NCBI RefSeq assembly: GCF_009831115.1
Contig: NZ_WUUK01000003.1
Coordinates: forward strand, 124,001-188,000
Direction of reading: 5' to 3'
Length of the DNA: 64,000 nt
DNA from: Salinicoccus hispanicus
Lineage (GTDB): Bacteria; Bacillota; Bacilli; Staphylococcales; Salinicoccaceae
The notes under the pieces were generated by a model. The model made no database searches and had not been told where the DNA came from. It was given only the letters and a program-made list of their open reading frames with translations. Both the position numbers and the translations under genes were made by a program. Shown in pieces: positions 18,044-27,483 of the stretch; within the stretch, counting starts at the first letter, position 1, and the number at the start of each line of letters is the position of its first letter.

Positions 18044-19972
18044 CTAGTTGAGACTTTCTCTGACAATCCGCTTGTAATAAAGCAGTGACATAATGGCAAA
18101 TAGAGAGTAGAGGGCGGTATAGACCCCCATAACAGTGAGCATCGGCGTCCACATCTCCGTTCCGAATATGAACCATCCTGCATTTACCGCAAAATATGCA
18201 TGCAGCAGACCGATCAGCAATGGAATACCGAAGGTGATGGCCATCTTGATGGACAATCCTTTGATGATTTCACGCTCTGAAAAGCCGAGCTTTCTGAGCA
18301 CGTTATAGCTGCCACGTTCATCCTCGCTCTCACCCACCTGTTTGAAGTATAGAATACAGCCTGAAGTCAGAAGGAAGGAGAGTCCGACAAATGCGATGAT
18401 GAACATTGTCATCCCGAGTGCCTGCATCTGAACCGTATATTGTTCAATCTTGGATTGGAAGTATGGATTTTCTTCCTGGTCCATCATTTTGAAAATTTCC
18501 ATACTGTCCTCTCCCGCTATATCGAGCGCATACGTCCGAGTCATTTCCGCTGTACGGGCTTCCTCGGACTGATTATCAGCCAGTTGCTGATAAACCGCTT
18601 CATCAACAATGGCGGCAGGAGACCCGAAAGATATCTGGCTCGGCAATATTGCCCGATCCTGTATATCCACCAATTCCAAAGAATGCTTATAGTCACCGGA
18701 TACGAACGTCACCGGTTCATTCAGACCATAGTCGACGAATGATTGCATCACATCGGAAGTGCCGGTAATGATAGTTTCATTCTCACCAACATCCACCGAA
18801 TCGAAATATGCTTCACTCACCACCATCATAAGCAGTGTTGAACCATTGATGTCCATAAGTTCGAGATCTGCACTGATTGCGCCGTCTGTATCTGCTTCAT
18901 ATTCCAGGGACGGGAGCTGGATCGTTTCATATTCGATGCCTTCTTCAGTGAGCAGGGATTCGTAGAAATCGAGCCCTTCCGCATCTTCGAAAACATAGTC
19001 ATACGGCATGGTATTTTCCACCGAGCTGCCGGCTGAATAATAGGTGATGTAGGAAAGTGACATCAGACCGACACTCAATGCACTGATGATACTGATCATT
19101 GATAGAAGGAATGAATTGGATTTCATTTTGAACATGATGCTTGTCAATGACAGAACATCTGTTATGCCGACGTGTCCTTTTTTTGATTTTCTGATTACAT
19201 TCAAAACAAATGCGATCGAGAACTTGAACGTAATATATGTTCCGATGACGACCACGACAAGCACTGTGAATACGAGTGGAACCGCCATTTCTATATAATC
19301 GAGCAGTAATGTGGACAGGTAATAGCCCCCTGCAACCATGCTGATGCCGACAATACCCATCAGTACGGTGCCGAACCCGAGACGTCTGCTGTCGGACTCA
19401 TTTGTCCGATTCAGGGTAATCATGTCAATCAGCTTTGTACGCTTCAGGAAAATGAAGTTCTGAATCAGCAGCAATAGGAATATGGCAATGAACAATCCCG
19501 CAGTCTGGAGGACTGCTTCCGTCGAAAAACTCAGCCCGACAGAGAGTTCGATTTGCATGATTCTGAGAAGAACCATCAGCAGTATTCTCGACAGCAGGAA
19601 GCCAAAAAGAATGCCAATGATCAGACTGCCGAAGTAGATGATCGCATTTTCCTGCAACAGTATCCGGAAAACCTTGTTTCTGTTCAATCCAATGAGCTGG
19701 AAGAGCGCAAGTTCAGTATTTCTACGCTTCAGGAATATGGAGTTGGCGAACATGACAAAAGTGACGATGATAACGACGAGCAGTATGGATCCGATAAGAA
19801 AACCAGATGACATCATTGTGCTTGAAGAAAGCTCTTCCGCTGCACTGTCGTCTTTTGACATGAGTACGAATGAGAAATACAGCGACACACTGAAGACGAG
19901 CGCAAAAATATAGAGACCGTAGTTCCTGATATTTCTGAAGAAGTTTTTCAGAATGATCCGATTAAGACTCAA
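18044..19972 (-). CDS. BceB/VraG-type ABC transporter permease
   Basis: A 642-residue FtsX-fold permease with ten membrane segments and the large extracellular domain (roughly 280-490) that marks the BceAB family, whose members bind antimicrobial peptides and both detoxify them and switch on the partner histidine kinase. The best start is TTG at 19972, giving the family-typical N terminus [19 protein letters not shown]; it overlaps the ATPase stop by 11 bases. An ATG at 19993 would add seven atypical residues. It forms a unit with the ATPase directly upstream, and the kinase/regulator pair is adjacent. Confidence 0.88.
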   Translation of the reverse strand: MSLNRIILKNFFRNIRNYGLYIFALVFSVSLYFSFVLMSKDDSAAEELSSSTMMSSGFLIGSILLVVIIVTFVMFANSIFLKRRNTELALFQLIGLNRNKVFRILLQENAIIYFGSLIIGILFGFLLSRILLMVLLRIMQIELSVGLSFSTEAVLQTAGLFIAIFLLLLIQNFIFLKRTKLIDMITLNRTNESDSRRLGFGTVLMGIVGISMVAGGYYLSTLLLDYIEMAVPLVFTVLVVVVIGTYITFKFSIAFVLNVIRKSKKGHVGITDVLSLTSIMFKMKSNSFLLSMISIISALSVGLMSLSYITYYSAGSSVENTMPYDYVFEDAEGLDFYESLLTEEGIEYETIQLPSLEYEADTDGAISADLELMDINGSTLLMMVVSEAYFDSVDVGENETIITGTSDVMQSFVDYGLNEPVTFVSGDYKHSLELVDIQDRAILPSQISFGSPAAIVDEAVYQQLADNQSEEARTAEMTRTYALDIAGEDSMEIFKMMDQEENPYFQSKIEQYTVQMQALGMTMFIIAFVGLSFLLTSGCILYFKQVGESEDERGSYNVLRKLGFSEREIIKGLSIKMAITFGIPLLIGLLHAYFAVNAGWFIFGTEMWTPMLTVMGVYTALYSLFAIMSLLYYKRIVRESLN

Positions 19973-20720
19973 CGCCGACACCACCCAATACACTCTGAGT
20001 ACTCATGATTTCCTTGTAGAAATCCTCCTGTGGCCGATCTCCTTTCCTGAGTGTGGAATAGACGAGACCGTCCTTCAGGAAAATAACTCTACTCGAGTAG
20101 CTTGCAGCTGTGGCATCATGTGTGACCATCATGATGGTTGAACGACTGTTTGTGTTCATCTGCTTCAGCTTGTTGAGAAGGTTGCTTGCAGACTTGGAAT
20201 CGAGTGCCCCTGTGGGTTCATCTGCGAAGATGATTTTCGGCTGGTGGACGAACGCGCGCGCCGCACTTGTACGCTGCTGCTGGCCACCGGAAATTTCATT
20301 CGGATACTTTTCACTCAGTTCATGGATATCAAGTTCATTCGATACCACATCGAACTGCTTCTCCACTTCATCTTCCTTCATATTTCTGATGGACAGTGGC
20401 AGCAGTATGTTCTCCTTTACAGTCAGTGTATCGAGCAGATTATATTGCTGGAAGATGAATCCGAGATCATTCTTTCTGAAGTTCGCAAGTTTCTTATCCT
20501 TCATTGCTGTGATGTCTTCGCCCTCGATAAAGATGTGCCCGCTGCTCACCCGGTCGATCGAGCTCAGCACGTTGAGCAATGTGGTCTTCCCCGAGCCTGA
20601 CGCGCCCATGATGGAGACGAACTCCCCTTTTTCTATCTCCAGATCGATTCCCTTCAGCACTTCAGTGCGGTTGAACCGGTTGCCATATGATTTTTTGATT
20701 CCCTTCGCTTCAAGTATCAT
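19962..20720 (-). CDS. BceA/VraF-type ABC transporter ATPase
   Basis: A 252-residue ATP-binding protein of the MacB/LolD-like group that pairs with BceB permeases. Walker A is GASGSGKTT (39-47), the signature is EISGGQQQR, and Walker B is [13 protein letters not shown] with the D-loop serine typical of this group. Two adjacent ATG codons exist; the second, at 20720, is 7 bases from AGGAGG and is preferred. It is separated from the kinase gene upstream by a 15-bp perfect hairpin, so the transporter genes probably have their own regulator-dependent promoter in the roughly 80 bases between 20721 and 20803. Confidence 0.9.
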   Translation of the reverse strand: MILEAKGIKKSYGNRFNRTEVLKGIDLEIEKGEFVSIMGASGSGKTTLLNVLSSIDRVSSGHIFIEGEDITAMKDKKLANFRKNDLGFIFQQYNLLDTLTVKENILLPLSIRNMKEDEVEKQFDVVSNELDIHELSEKYPNEISGGQQQRTSAARAFVHQPKIIFADEPTGALDSKSASNLLNKLKQMNTNSRSTIMMVTHDATAASYSSRVIFLKDGLVYSTLRKGDRPQEDFYKEIMSTQSVLGGVGVES

Positions 20721-20803
20721 CATGACGCCTCCTATATTTTTTATTATAATCATATTCTATCTGCATTCTTCCTCCGGGTCGTTTGATTCCGGTGACAGAT
20801 GCA

Positions 20804-20837
20804 GAAAACCATGTGACATTTCTGTCACATGGTTTTC
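20804..20837 (-). terminator. Strong hairpin between kinase and transporter genes
   Basis: A 15-bp perfect stem (20804-20818 with 20823-20837) and TTTC tetraloop contains the kinase stop codon and ends in a short U-tract. It likely separates the regulatory and transporter transcripts. Confidence 0.75.
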
Positions 20838-21817
20838 ACTTTATGGTAGGCGTTCTGTTTTGTGAAGGTAAGCATCATCCGCGTGCCACTGCCATACTCA
20901 GACTGGACATCAATACCGAGATGCATGGCCTCTGCAGCCTGACCCGCAAGATACAGTCCCATTCCTGTAGACTGGCCATCTTCGTGATCACTCGTCGAAG
21001 TGAAGCCTGCCTCGAATATGCGAGGCAGATCTTCCGACCGAATGCCTCTGCCGTGGTCCTCCACTGTCAGTACGACGGCATCCTCCACAACACTGCTCAC
21101 AATGCTTATCTCATCATTCTCCGTATATTTCACACTGTTGGCAACAACCTGATCCAGAATGAACGACAGCCATTTGACATCTGTTTCAACTGAAGAAGCA
21201 GATAGTGATATGTCGAAGCCGATATCCTTCTCCATGCAGAGTGTCCTCAATTTCCGTATGCTCCGTCTGATAATCGTTTCCAGTTCGGCCGTTTCGATAT
21301 AGAGGTCATTCTGTATGTTCGGCAGACGCTTCATATAGAGCATCTCGTTCAGCATGCCTTCCAGCCGCTGCCACTCATTCGTCAGCTTCATACGTTTCTG
21401 GCCCTCTACATCATCAATGAGCAGTTTGAGCATCGTCATTGGCATCTTCATATCATGGATCCATCGTGTCATTTCATCCATGTTCTCCTCCGTTTTCACC
21501 GACTCCGCATCAATGCGCATATTATGCGACTGCCTCACCTGCATCAGCCGTTTCTGGAGGGCATGCTGATATTGGGTTGTTGGGAGCGGGAGTGATTCGA
21601 TATCGTCGATGTCATCCATTTTCATCAGCTCTTTCGTATACTTCCTGCCCCTGACATACTGCCAGATGGCAAACAGAATGAAAATCAACGTATTGATGAG
21701 GGCAATATAAAGAATCGACAAGTCCGATACCGAAACATCCAGCAGACCGATGCCAAGCGTCACACCATTGATCAGAATAAAAAGCAGCCACCATGGCAGA
21801 TGCTGCGAAAAATACAT
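20825..21817 (-). CDS. BceS/GraS-type intramembrane-sensing histidine kinase
   Basis: A 330-residue kinase with two close N-terminal membrane helices (about 7-26 and 33-54) and almost no extracellular loop, the hallmark of intramembrane-sensing kinases that take their signal from a BceAB transporter. The phospho-acceptor is H121 in RWIHDMKMPMTMLK; the ATPase part has VANSVKYT (N box) and DHGRGIRSEDLPRIFE (G1/F boxes). A GTG three codons upstream is possible, but AAGGAGT is better spaced for the ATG. It follows the response regulator gene directly. Confidence 0.9.
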   Translation of the reverse strand: MYFSQHLPWWLLFILINGVTLGIGLLDVSVSDLSILYIALINTLIFILFAIWQYVRGRKYTKELMKMDDIDDIESLPLPTTQYQHALQKRLMQVRQSHNMRIDAESVKTEENMDEMTRWIHDMKMPMTMLKLLIDDVEGQKRMKLTNEWQRLEGMLNEMLYMKRLPNIQNDLYIETAELETIIRRSIRKLRTLCMEKDIGFDISLSASSVETDVKWLSFILDQVVANSVKYTENDEISIVSSVVEDAVVLTVEDHGRGIRSEDLPRIFEAGFTSTSDHEDGQSTGMGLYLAGQAAEAMHLGIDVQSEYGSGTRMMLTFTKQNAYHKVKTM

Positions 21818-21822
21818 GACAT

Positions 21823-22500
21823 TCACTCCTTCAGCATATATCCGAGCCCTGTTTTGGTGACGATGGCATCCTCGAGCCCCATTTCTTCGAGTTTCTTGCG
21901 TATGCGATTTATATTGACGGTCAGCGTATTGTCACTGATGAATTTAGCATCATCCCACAGCTGCTCGATCAGCTCATCCCTTGAGACGACCTGGTCCTTG
22001 TTTGCTGCCAGGATGGAAAGAATGAACGATTCATTTTTCGTCAGCTGGAGGACCTGTCCCGATCGTGCACCAGTCAGTCTCTTGAAATCAAACACAGCGT
22101 CCCTGAAACGGATGACGTCCATGCTCTGGTTCTGATACTGGTAGGCACGTCTGAGCAGTGCATCGATCTTCGCCACCAGCACATCAAAATTGAACGGTTT
22201 CTGTATATAGTCGTCACTGCCCAGCTGCATGCTCATCACCATGTCGGACGGATGATTCCGCGATGACAGGAAGATGATCGGCAGGCTTGATATATCACGT
22301 ATTCTTCTGCACCAGTAGAATCCATCATACTTCGGCAATGTAATGTCGATGAGGACGAGTTCAGGCTCGAAGCGGATAAAGTCATTCAGTACATTCGAAA
22401 AGTCGGATACCCCGGAAACAGTATGATCCCATTCCTCAAGGCGCGACTTCAGTTCCTCGTACAGCGGCAGATCGTCTTCGATAATGAATATTCTCGACAC
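21823..22500 (-). CDS. BceR/GraR-type OmpR-family response regulator
   Basis: A 225-residue response regulator. The receiver domain has acidic residues E8, D9 and D10, the phospho-acceptor D52 in LVLIDITLPKYDG and K101 in YIQKPF. The C-terminal winged helix (about 130-225) ends TKTGLGYMLKE, typical of the OmpR/PhoB group. With the adjacent kinase and BceAB-type transporter it forms a four-gene peptide-antibiotic sensing module, as in Bacillus bce or staphylococcal gra-vra loci. No graX-like gene is present. The gene begins about 30 bases past the terminator of the iron operon. Confidence 0.9.
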   Translation of the reverse strand: MSRIFIIEDDLPLYEELKSRLEEWDHTVSGVSDFSNVLNDFIRFEPELVLIDITLPKYDGFYWCRRIRDISSLPIIFLSSRNHPSDMVMSMQLGSDDYIQKPFNFDVLVAKIDALLRRAYQYQNQSMDVIRFRDAVFDFKRLTGARSGQVLQLTKNESFILSILAANKDQVVSRDELIEQLWDDAKFISDNTLTVNINRIRKKLEEMGLEDAIVTKTGLGYMLKE

Positions 22501-22531
22501 TGTGATAGCCCCGCTTTCGTTATTTCAAAAT

Positions 22532-22570
22532 AAATATCCAGTTCCCATTATAAAGGAAACTGGATATTTT
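22532..22570 (-). terminator. Terminator of the siderophore ABC operon
   Basis: AAATATCCAGTTCC and its complement (22555-22569) form a stem of about 13 bp with one imperfection, followed on the leftward strand by a U-rich stretch. Confidence 0.8.
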
Positions 22571-22590
22571 GCATCGTTTCAATGATTCAA

Positions 22591-23583
22591 CTATATCTGC
22601 CTGGCTCTCATCAGCAGCCATAGGAAGTATGGACCGCCGATCAGTGCAACGACAATACCTGTCGGAATGATTGCCGGAGCAAGCAGGAGCTTGCCGAGCA
22701 GGTCGGCTGCCGTAAGCAGTACACTGCCGATCAGAATGGATGAGAAGAACAGTACACGCATATTTTGACCGAACAGCATTCTTGAGATGTGCGGTGCAAT
22801 CAGGCCGATGAAACTGATGGCACCACATACACTGACAGCGAGACTCGACAGCATGGCAGAAAGAATGATGAGGATGATCTTTTCCTTATTCACATTCATG
22901 CCGAACCCGGTCAGCATCTCGTCATCAAGGTTCAGCATGCCCATCTCACGGATCCTGAAGAATACGAAGAGCGAGATGAGCAGGATATAAGGGACCGAAA
23001 TGTAGACGAATGGCCATGTATCACCCCAGATATTGCCTGCAAAGTAGCGGTTCAGCATTTCCATCTGGGTTTCATCGAACACGGATGTAAATACGTAGAC
23101 GAAGCCCGTTACACCCATTGCTGTCGCGATGCCGATCAGTATGAAGATATTACTTTTGAATGCCCCGCCGATGAACGACAGGAAGAAGATGATGAGCACA
23201 GTCAGAAGCCCACCGACAAAACTCATCAGAGGCAGTGCATACAGATGCTGGCTCATCGAACTGCTGATGAAGGTGATGAACAGGACCACACCGAATCCAC
23301 TGCCGGCGTTGACACCGATGATACCCGGGTCGGCCAGCGGGTTTTTGGAGATGACCTGCAGAATGAGACCACTCAAGGCAAGGGCGGCACCACAGACCAG
23401 CACGACGAGTATTCTTGGTAATCTGAACTCGAACAGCACGAGCCTGACATCATCATTCGCCTGGTTGGCAAGTATGTTAAGAAGATCGGTCCATGTCAGA
23501 CTGAATGTACCCGTAAAAAGATGTGTCAGCACAATTGCAGAGAGCAGTGCGATGATAATGATGAATTTGGCCTGGTTACGCAT
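22591..23583 (-). CDS. FecCD-family iron-siderophore permease (second)
   Basis: A 330-residue permease with about ten membrane segments of the FecCD/BtuC family. Landmarks are RLPRILVVLVCGAALALSGLILQ (about 53-75), the NPLADPGIIGVNAGSGFGVV segment, and the ATPase-docking loop around AISFIGLIAPHISRMLFG near residue 265. The long upstream reading frame is an overlap artefact; the ATG at 23583 has AGAGGTG and overlaps the end of the preceding permease gene by 8 bases, showing translational coupling. Last gene of a four-gene operon. Confidence 0.9.
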   Translation of the reverse strand: MRNQAKFIIIIALLSAIVLTHLFTGTFSLTWTDLLNILANQANDDVRLVLFEFRLPRILVVLVCGAALALSGLILQVISKNPLADPGIIGVNAGSGFGVVLFITFISSSMSQHLYALPLMSFVGGLLTVLIIFFLSFIGGAFKSNIFILIGIATAMGVTGFVYVFTSVFDETQMEMLNRYFAGNIWGDTWPFVYISVPYILLISLFVFFRIREMGMLNLDDEMLTGFGMNVNKEKIILIILSAMLSSLAVSVCGAISFIGLIAPHISRMLFGQNMRVLFFSSILIGSVLLTAADLLGKLLLAPAIIPTGIVVALIGGPYFLWLLMRARQI

Positions 23584-24547
23584 ATTTTGCACCTCTCTTC
23601 TTGATGATGTAGATGAAGAAAGGCAGGCCGATGACGGCGATGATCGCGTTGACCGGCGTTTCATTGAAAACTCTCGCCAGCGTGTCGGCCAGGGCAAAGA
23701 TGATGCCACCAGCCAATCCGGTATAGATGATGGTGAACCGGTGCAGGTTTCCAAACAGCATCTTGATGATATGCGGCACAAGCAGACCAAGGAAAACGAC
23801 ATTGCCGACCATGGCAACCGCCATGCTGGCAAGCATGATTGCCAGTGTCAGCGTCACTCTGCGGTACAGCGTCTGGTTCTGCCCGAGTGATACAGCCATT
23901 TCGTCACCGAACAGGAGCACATCCAGTTCTTTTGACAGAAACAGCAGGATGATGACCAGCACAACCGCAATCGGAAAGACGATTGCGATGTTGGACATGG
24001 ACTGTCCGGCCGCGCCGCCTGCCGTGAAGAAGGCGACGTACTGTCCAAGATTGAATGTGATGACCAGAAAGTCGGTCACTGCATAGAGCAGCAGGCTGAT
24101 GCCCGCTCCCGCCAGAATGAGATGCATCGGCGAGCGGTAGCGTGTCATGGAAAGGATGAACAGTCCGACAATCATCCCCCCGATGAAGCCGCTTGCCATT
24201 ACACCGACGAATGGCAGTGCCGGCAAGAGCAGCGCTGCCAGGATGATGGCAAGATTGGCACCGGCATTGACGCCGAGAATGCTCGGTTCACTCAGTTCAT
24301 TATGGGTCACTGACTGGAGGACCAGCCCCGAGATGCTGATCATGAAGCCGGCAAGCAGTGCACCAAGCACTCTTGGCATCCGGATTTCATAGAGTATCTG
24401 ATGACTCTGATCTGTCATATTCAGATTGAATATGACATCAAACACTTCTTTCAGCGTATATGTATTTGTCCCAAACATCATTGCCAGCACAAAAGACAAA
24501 AGAATACCCATCACAACGATGGGCAGGGGATACCATTTACGATCCAT
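23576..24547 (-). CDS. FecCD-family iron-siderophore permease (first)
   Basis: A 323-residue permease with the same architecture as its neighbour: RMPRVLGALLAGFMISISGLVLQ early, NELSEPSILGVNAGANLAII, and the cytoplasmic docking loop GNVVFLGLLVPHIIKMLFG. The ATG at 24547 (MDRKWYP) has AAAGAGGT upstream and lies inside the last codons of the ATPase gene, overlapping it by 11 bases. The two permeases should form a heterodimer. Confidence 0.9.
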   Translation of the reverse strand: MDRKWYPLPIVVMGILLSFVLAMMFGTNTYTLKEVFDVIFNLNMTDQSHQILYEIRMPRVLGALLAGFMISISGLVLQSVTHNELSEPSILGVNAGANLAIILAALLLPALPFVGVMASGFIGGMIVGLFILSMTRYRSPMHLILAGAGISLLLYAVTDFLVITFNLGQYVAFFTAGGAAGQSMSNIAIVFPIAVVLVIILLFLSKELDVLLFGDEMAVSLGQNQTLYRRVTLTLAIMLASMAVAMVGNVVFLGLLVPHIIKMLFGNLHRFTIIYTGLAGGIIFALADTLARVFNETPVNAIIAVIGLPFFIYIIKKRGAKYA

Positions 24548-25352
24548 GATGGACCTCTTTGACTGTCTGGCAGAACAGATCATAATCTGCAAGAATCGGC
24601 TTGCCTGTCAACGGGTCGGTAGTGATCTTACCATTTATATTGAACACATTGTTGAGGATGTCATTGGTCAGTACATCGCTTGGATGTCCACTTTCAATGA
24701 TTTCACCCTCGTTCATGATGACAAGATGATCGGAATACTTGATGGCATGGTTGATATCGTGCAGCACCATGACGACTGTCTGCTTTGTCTGCTCGTTGAG
24801 ACGCCTGACGATGTTCAGTGTCTCGAGCTGATGATGGATATCGAGGTATGTGGTCGGTTCATCCAGCAGCAGTACATCCGCGCCCTGTGCGAGCAGCAGG
24901 CTGATCCAGACGCGCTGGGCCTGACCGCCTGACAGTTCGCTCATCATGCGTTCGCTGAATTCGTTGGCACCCGTCTCCTTCAGAGCCCAGTCGATGATCT
25001 TATAGTCGTCCGGCTTCAGGCTCTGGAATCTTTTGAGGTGTGGATAGCGGCTGAAGCCGACCAGATCCCGCACCCTGACATCATACTGCAGACGGTTCTT
25101 CTGGGAGAGTATGCTTATTTTTTTGGCAATATCCTTCGACTTCATCTGACGGATGTCCATATCATTGATATAGACGCCGCCTTCCTTGGCAGAAATGATT
25201 CTTGAAATCGTCTTCAGCATCGTGGACTTTCCGCAGCCGTTCGGCCCGATGATCGTCGTCACTTTGCCTTCCATCAATTCCATATTCGTATGCTTCAGAA
25301 TTGTACGTTCATTCAGTTCGACTTTGACATCTTTTAGCATTACACTCGTCAT
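24537..25352 (-). CDS. FepC/FhuC-type ABC ATPase for iron-siderophore uptake
   Basis: A 271-residue ATPase. Walker A is IGPNGCGKST (35-44), the signature is ELSGGQAQRVWISLLLAQ, and Walker B is VLLLDEPTTYLD followed by the H-loop VLHDINHAI, all typical of the iron-siderophore and cobalamin import group. The ATG at 25352 is better spaced from the AGGTG site than the GTG at 25361. It energises the two permeases that follow and receives cargo from the lipoprotein encoded just upstream. Confidence 0.92.
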   Translation of the reverse strand: MTSVMLKDVKVELNERTILKHTNMELMEGKVTTIIGPNGCGKSTMLKTISRIISAKEGGVYINDMDIRQMKSKDIAKKISILSQKNRLQYDVRVRDLVGFSRYPHLKRFQSLKPDDYKIIDWALKETGANEFSERMMSELSGGQAQRVWISLLLAQGADVLLLDEPTTYLDIHHQLETLNIVRRLNEQTKQTVVMVLHDINHAIKYSDHLVIMNEGEIIESGHPSDVLTNDILNNVFNINGKITTDPLTGKPILADYDLFCQTVKEVHHGS

Positions 25353-25371
25353 GCATGACACCTGCCCAATA

Positions 25372-26340
25372 TTATTTAGTCAATGCTTCCATAATGATAT
25401 CCTTCTGGTATTCCAGTGAGTACGGATCGTTATAGTAGAAAATGGAAGAATTGAATTCGACGACTCTTTCATTCTGTACAGCTTCAAGGTTGTTCCAGAC
25501 CGCTGTGTCCCTGTATGCATTATCCGCGCCGGAATCCCCAGAGCCGACAAACATGTAGTCACCGGAGTATTTCTCTATTTCCTCGGCGGATATGGCCTTC
25601 CATCCTGTTTCAACCACTTCATCCTGGATGGCCTGCGGCACATCGACACCGAGTCCCTGGTACAGGATTTCAGTACCGCGACCCCAGTTTGTACCGTATA
25701 CGTAAATATCCTTAGCATACTGTTCGACGACACTGGCTGTCGCATCTTCACCGATGGCTTCCTCGACGGTTGCCCTATCTTCTTCAAGTTCCGCTTCCCA
25801 GCCTGCAATCCATTCCTCAGCCTTTTCTTCCGTGTTCGTAATCTTGCCGAGCTCCCTGTGGACATCAAGATAGTTCCACTTGGCGTAATCGATAGGAACA
25901 GTTGGTGCGACTGCTTTCAGTTTATCTAAATTCTCGTCGGAATTAAAGGTTATGATCAAATCCGGATCAAGATTCATCACTTGTTCAATATTTCCATCTT
26001 CCACAAGTTCAATATCTTCAGTGTACGGCTCGAGTACATCGCTCTCCGTCACTCTTGCGTGCGCACCGACGACATTCGCCTCCAGCTGCATCACATTCCC
26101 GAAATAGCTTGTTGCCAGAATGACCACGCGTTGCGGATCTTCCGGAATTTCAATTTCTTCACCGGCATCTGTTGTGTATGATACCATGCCGCCTGACGCT
26201 TCTGTGGATTCTTCACTCGAAGCTTCTGACGCCGAGCCTTCATTTTCTTCTACGGAACTTTCTGAAGACTCTTCGGAATTTCCACATGCTGCCAGAACCA
26301 ATACCATCATCAAAGTAATTATACTGATTAACCTTTTCAT
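25372..26340 (-). CDS. Iron-siderophore binding lipoprotein
   Basis: A 322-residue extracellular lipoprotein: signal peptide with lipobox LAAC (Cys19), then an acidic Ser/Glu-rich linker (about 20-52), then a FecB/FhuD-like binding domain starting at VSYTTDAGEEIEIPEDPQRVV. The two-lobe pattern with VGAHARVTESD and NLDPDLIITF is typical of class III binding proteins. The siderophore cannot be named. The start at 26340 has AGAAGGAT 9 bases upstream; a TTG 24 bases further up lacks a site. First gene of the operon SBP-ATPase-permease-permease, controlled by the Fur box at 26386-26400. Confidence 0.9.
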   Translation of the reverse strand: MKRLISIITLMMVLVLAACGNSEESSESSVEENEGSASEASSEESTEASGGMVSYTTDAGEEIEIPEDPQRVVILATSYFGNVMQLEANVVGAHARVTESDVLEPYTEDIELVEDGNIEQVMNLDPDLIITFNSDENLDKLKAVAPTVPIDYAKWNYLDVHRELGKITNTEEKAEEWIAGWEAELEEDRATVEEAIGEDATASVVEQYAKDIYVYGTNWGRGTEILYQGLGVDVPQAIQDEVVETGWKAISAEEIEKYSGDYMFVGSGDSGADNAYRDTAVWNNLEAVQNERVVEFNSSIFYYNDPYSLEYQKDIIMEALTK

Positions 26341-26384
26341 TTTTGTTATCCTTCTCTCGCTCAATTTATTTAAAACCTTACGGA

Positions 26385-26413
26385 TTGATAATCATTCTCA
26401 TTGCCTATATAAT
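26385..26413 (+). promoter_or_regulatory. Sigma-A promoter of the ferredoxin-NADP reductase gene
   Basis: TTGATA (26385-26390), 17-base spacer, TATAAT (26408-26413). The Fur box covers the -35 and spacer. Confidence 0.75.
26386..26400. promoter_or_regulatory. Fur box between divergent iron genes
   Basis: TGATAATCATTCTCA matches 14 of 15 bases of the Gram-positive Fur 7-1-7 consensus TGATAATNATTATCA. It lies in the shared control region of the siderophore operon and the reductase gene, so iron would repress both. Confidence 0.85.
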
Positions 26414-26455
26414 ATAGTAGAATGAAAGAGATTTCAATAGAAAAGGGGATTATGT

Positions 26456-27475
26456 ATGAATATTTCAGATACACTCATCATAGGTGGCGGCCCTGCCGGA
26501 CTTTATTCCAGTTTTTATGCCGGATTGAGAGGCATGAGTGTCCAGCTGATCGAACACCATTCCGAGCTTGGCGGCAAGTTGAACATCTATCCTGAGAAAA
26601 TTATCTGGGATATTGGAGGCATGCCCCCTGCGCCGGCTGAAGATGTAAGAAATCAAATGATAGAGCAGGCCAGGACGTTTGATCCGGAGATCCATGTGTC
26701 AACGACATGTGAAACTGTCATCCAGCATGATGACTATTTCGAAACCATCACTGATCAGGGCGCATTTTACAGCAGAACTTTAATTATCGCCTCTGGTGGT
26801 GGCATGTATACACCTGTTCGTCTCAAAATTGATGGCGCAGAGGCTTTTGAACTGACAAATTTACATTATACAGTTAAACGGCTCGGAAGCTTCAAGGATC
26901 GCAACGTTCTGATTTCCGGTTCCGGCAATACTGCAGTCGATTGGGCTGAGGCTCTTAGTGATATTGCCGCTTCCATTACGATGGTCTACCGGAGCGAGGA
27001 GATGAAGGGGCACGAAGCCATGATCGCAGCGCTTAAGAAAAAAGATAATATCCACATGTGCGGCCAGTGTAAAATAGAGAAACTGATATCGAATGAGGCT
27101 GGCGATGAAATCGCTGTTGTCGAGCTGACCGATGGAGGCAAGTTTGATGTGGACGATGTTCTGATCAGTCATGGATATGAGTCCAATTGTGCTTTCCTTG
27201 AAAATATCAAAGGTGATTTCACCTATAATGAGTATCAGATGATCGAGACGACCGAGACTGCGAAAACCCCTGTCCCCGGCATTTTTGCATGTGGAGACCA
27301 GATCACCCATGAGGGTAAAGTCCGTCTGATTGCCGGATGTTTTACAGAGGCTGCACAGGCTGCCAATCATGCCAAGACATTTCTGCAGGCAGATGCACCC
27401 ACTGGTGGAATGGTGTCGTCGCATAATGACATATTTAAAGAAAAGAACAAGCAGCTCATCAAGGAGATGCACTAG
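26456..27475 (+). CDS. Ferredoxin/flavodoxin-NADP reductase type 2, IruO/YcgT-like
   Basis: A 339-residue FAD protein of the thioredoxin-reductase-like ferredoxin-NADP reductase family. The FAD site is IIGGGPAGLYSS (8-19), the NADPH site LISGSGNTAVDWAE, and the second FAD motif GIFACGDQ. There is no CxxC redox pair, which distinguishes it from thioredoxin reductase. Staphylococcal IruO and Bacillus YcgT belong to this family; IruO supplies electrons to heme-degrading enzymes and reduces ferric siderophores. The Fur-controlled promoter and the divergent siderophore operon support a role in releasing iron inside the cell. The gene ends 8 bases from the convergent tad operon. Confidence 0.85.
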   Translation: MNISDTLIIGGGPAGLYSSFYAGLRGMSVQLIEHHSELGGKLNIYPEKIIWDIGGMPPAPAEDVRNQMIEQARTFDPEIHVSTTCETVIQHDDYFETITDQGAFYSRTLIIASGGGMYTPVRLKIDGAEAFELTNLHYTVKRLGSFKDRNVLISGSGNTAVDWAEALSDIAASITMVYRSEEMKGHEAMIAALKKKDNIHMCGQCKIEKLISNEAGDEIAVVELTDGGKFDVDDVLISHGYESNCAFLENIKGDFTYNEYQMIETTETAKTPVPGIFACGDQITHEGKVRLIAGCFTEAAQAANHAKTFLQADAPTGGMVSSHNDIFKEKNKQLIKEMH

Positions 27476-27483
27476 TCCACTTT

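Noticed and set aside
23584-23832. An 83-residue N-terminal extension of the second FecCD permease
   Set aside because: The extension is a Ser/Arg-rich shadow of the preceding permease gene; the ATG at 23583 has a correct binding site and gives a normal N terminus.
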